Source: Neobacillus sp. DY30 (lineage in GTDB: Bacteria; Bacillota; Bacilli; Bacillales; Cytobacillaceae). Taken from it: 64,000 nt of DNA. The stretch covers positions 1,554,001 through 1,618,000 of the forward strand of contig NZ_CP126093.1 of NCBI RefSeq assembly GCF_030123065.1, in the 5' to 3' direction. Positions 63,807 to 64,000 of this stretch are shown piece by piece (the stretch's first letter is position 1; each line of letters starts with the position of its first letter). The notes beneath the pieces are model-generated. The model saw only the letters and a list, made by a program, of their open reading frames with translations, ran no database searches and was not told where the DNA came from. The position numbers and the translations under genes were made by a program.

Positions 63807-64000
63807 CTATTTCTGCTTTTCTCCTTTTTTATTGTTCATTAAATAAAAAGTTATCGGCTGGTCTGAACCTGTCATTAAATTATAAACATATGAAGAAGTA
63901 ATTTTGTAACCTTCATCGATTTTTTCAGCAAGATAATTAGTTCGTTCAAAAAGAATGGAACGAATATGATTTAATTGCCGGGAGATTTTTTCTGTCAATG
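63807..64000 (-). CDS. Partial hypothetical protein at window edge
   Basis: An open minus-strand frame of at least 63 residues running off the right edge; the C-terminus ends NNKKGEKQK. The visible part is helical and polar with no recognised motif. A TTG at 63998 could be the start, but a longer protein beyond the edge is as likely. Confidence 0.55.
   Translation of the reverse strand, partial: LTEKISRQLNHIRSILFERTNYLAEKIDEGYKITSSYVYNLMTGSDQPITFYLMNNKKGEKQK

Overview
The window is chromosomal DNA from an endospore-forming, AT-rich Bacillaceae (Neobacillus/Bacillus-like; exact genus is inference). The evidence is long synteny with the Bacillus subtilis yjzC-yjcH region (yjzC, yjzD, yjaU, yjaV, fabH, fabF, yjaZ, yjbA, trpS, spx, mecA, coiA, pepF, yizD, spxH, yjbI, yjbK, yjbL, relQ, nadK, yjbO, prpE, yjbQ, fabI, cotO, cotZ, yjcA, spoVIF, yjcD, yjcF, yjcG, yjcH), plus sporulation genes, a Trp T-box, and FapR, CtsR and PerR-type operators.

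Layout. (1) 1-6.1 kb is an anaerobic/nitrate-respiration accessory block: moaA, the di-iron repair protein gene ric, moeA-mobB, ywiC and fnr. Fnr-type boxes sit at the same distance (21 nt) from the -10 box before ric, moeA, ywiC and, weakly, moaA. A GC-rich intergenic repeat lies between mobB and ywiC. (2) 6.2-31.9 kb is the conserved stress, fatty-acid and competence backbone. It holds clpB with a CtsR operator, fabH-fabF with a FapR-like site, trpS with a Trp T-box, spx with ECF-sigma and PerR-type sites, mecA, cls, coiA, pepF, spxH-globin, the yjbK/yjbL-relQ-nadK-yjbO group, prpE and a CPA2 antiporter. (3) 32-37.8 kb contains fabI (near-perfect FapR operator) and then spore genes: cotO, cotZ, yjcA, a second-type spoVA operon (YhcN-like lipoprotein, spoVAC, spoVAD, spoVAEb), a YjcZ-type small protein and spoVIF. 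(4) 37.8-44.5 kb holds the UvrD-like helicase YjcD, yjcF/G/H, a tRNA-Val(GAC), a LiaI-like/PspA-family membrane-stress pair and an FMN reductase. (5) 44.6-52.4 kb holds a solitary trpB-like gene, a UbiB/ABC1 kinase, a short YitT-type protein, a polyhydroxyalkanoate locus (phaR-like, phaP-like, phaR, phaC) and an alpha/beta hydrolase. (6) 52.5-62.6 kb is a signalling/efflux block: two PepSY proteins with a two-component system (YkoJHG-like), an ABC-2 exporter, and a five-gene minus-strand module (secreted protein, ABC ATPase, permease, histidine kinase, response regulator). (7) The right end has an IDEAL-domain protein, a solitary pabA/trpG-type amidotransferase and a partial gene.

How it works together. 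Fnr probably co-activates molybdenum-cofactor synthesis (moaA, moeA, mobB), Fe-S/di-iron repair (ric) and ywiC when oxygen is low. Spx, SpxH, MecA, ClpB and PepF form a proteostasis/thiol-stress group. FabH, FabF and FabI share FapR control though 20 kb apart. No phage, transposase or CRISPR array was seen. All assignments rest on recognition by eye of sequence and synteny; no database search was run.
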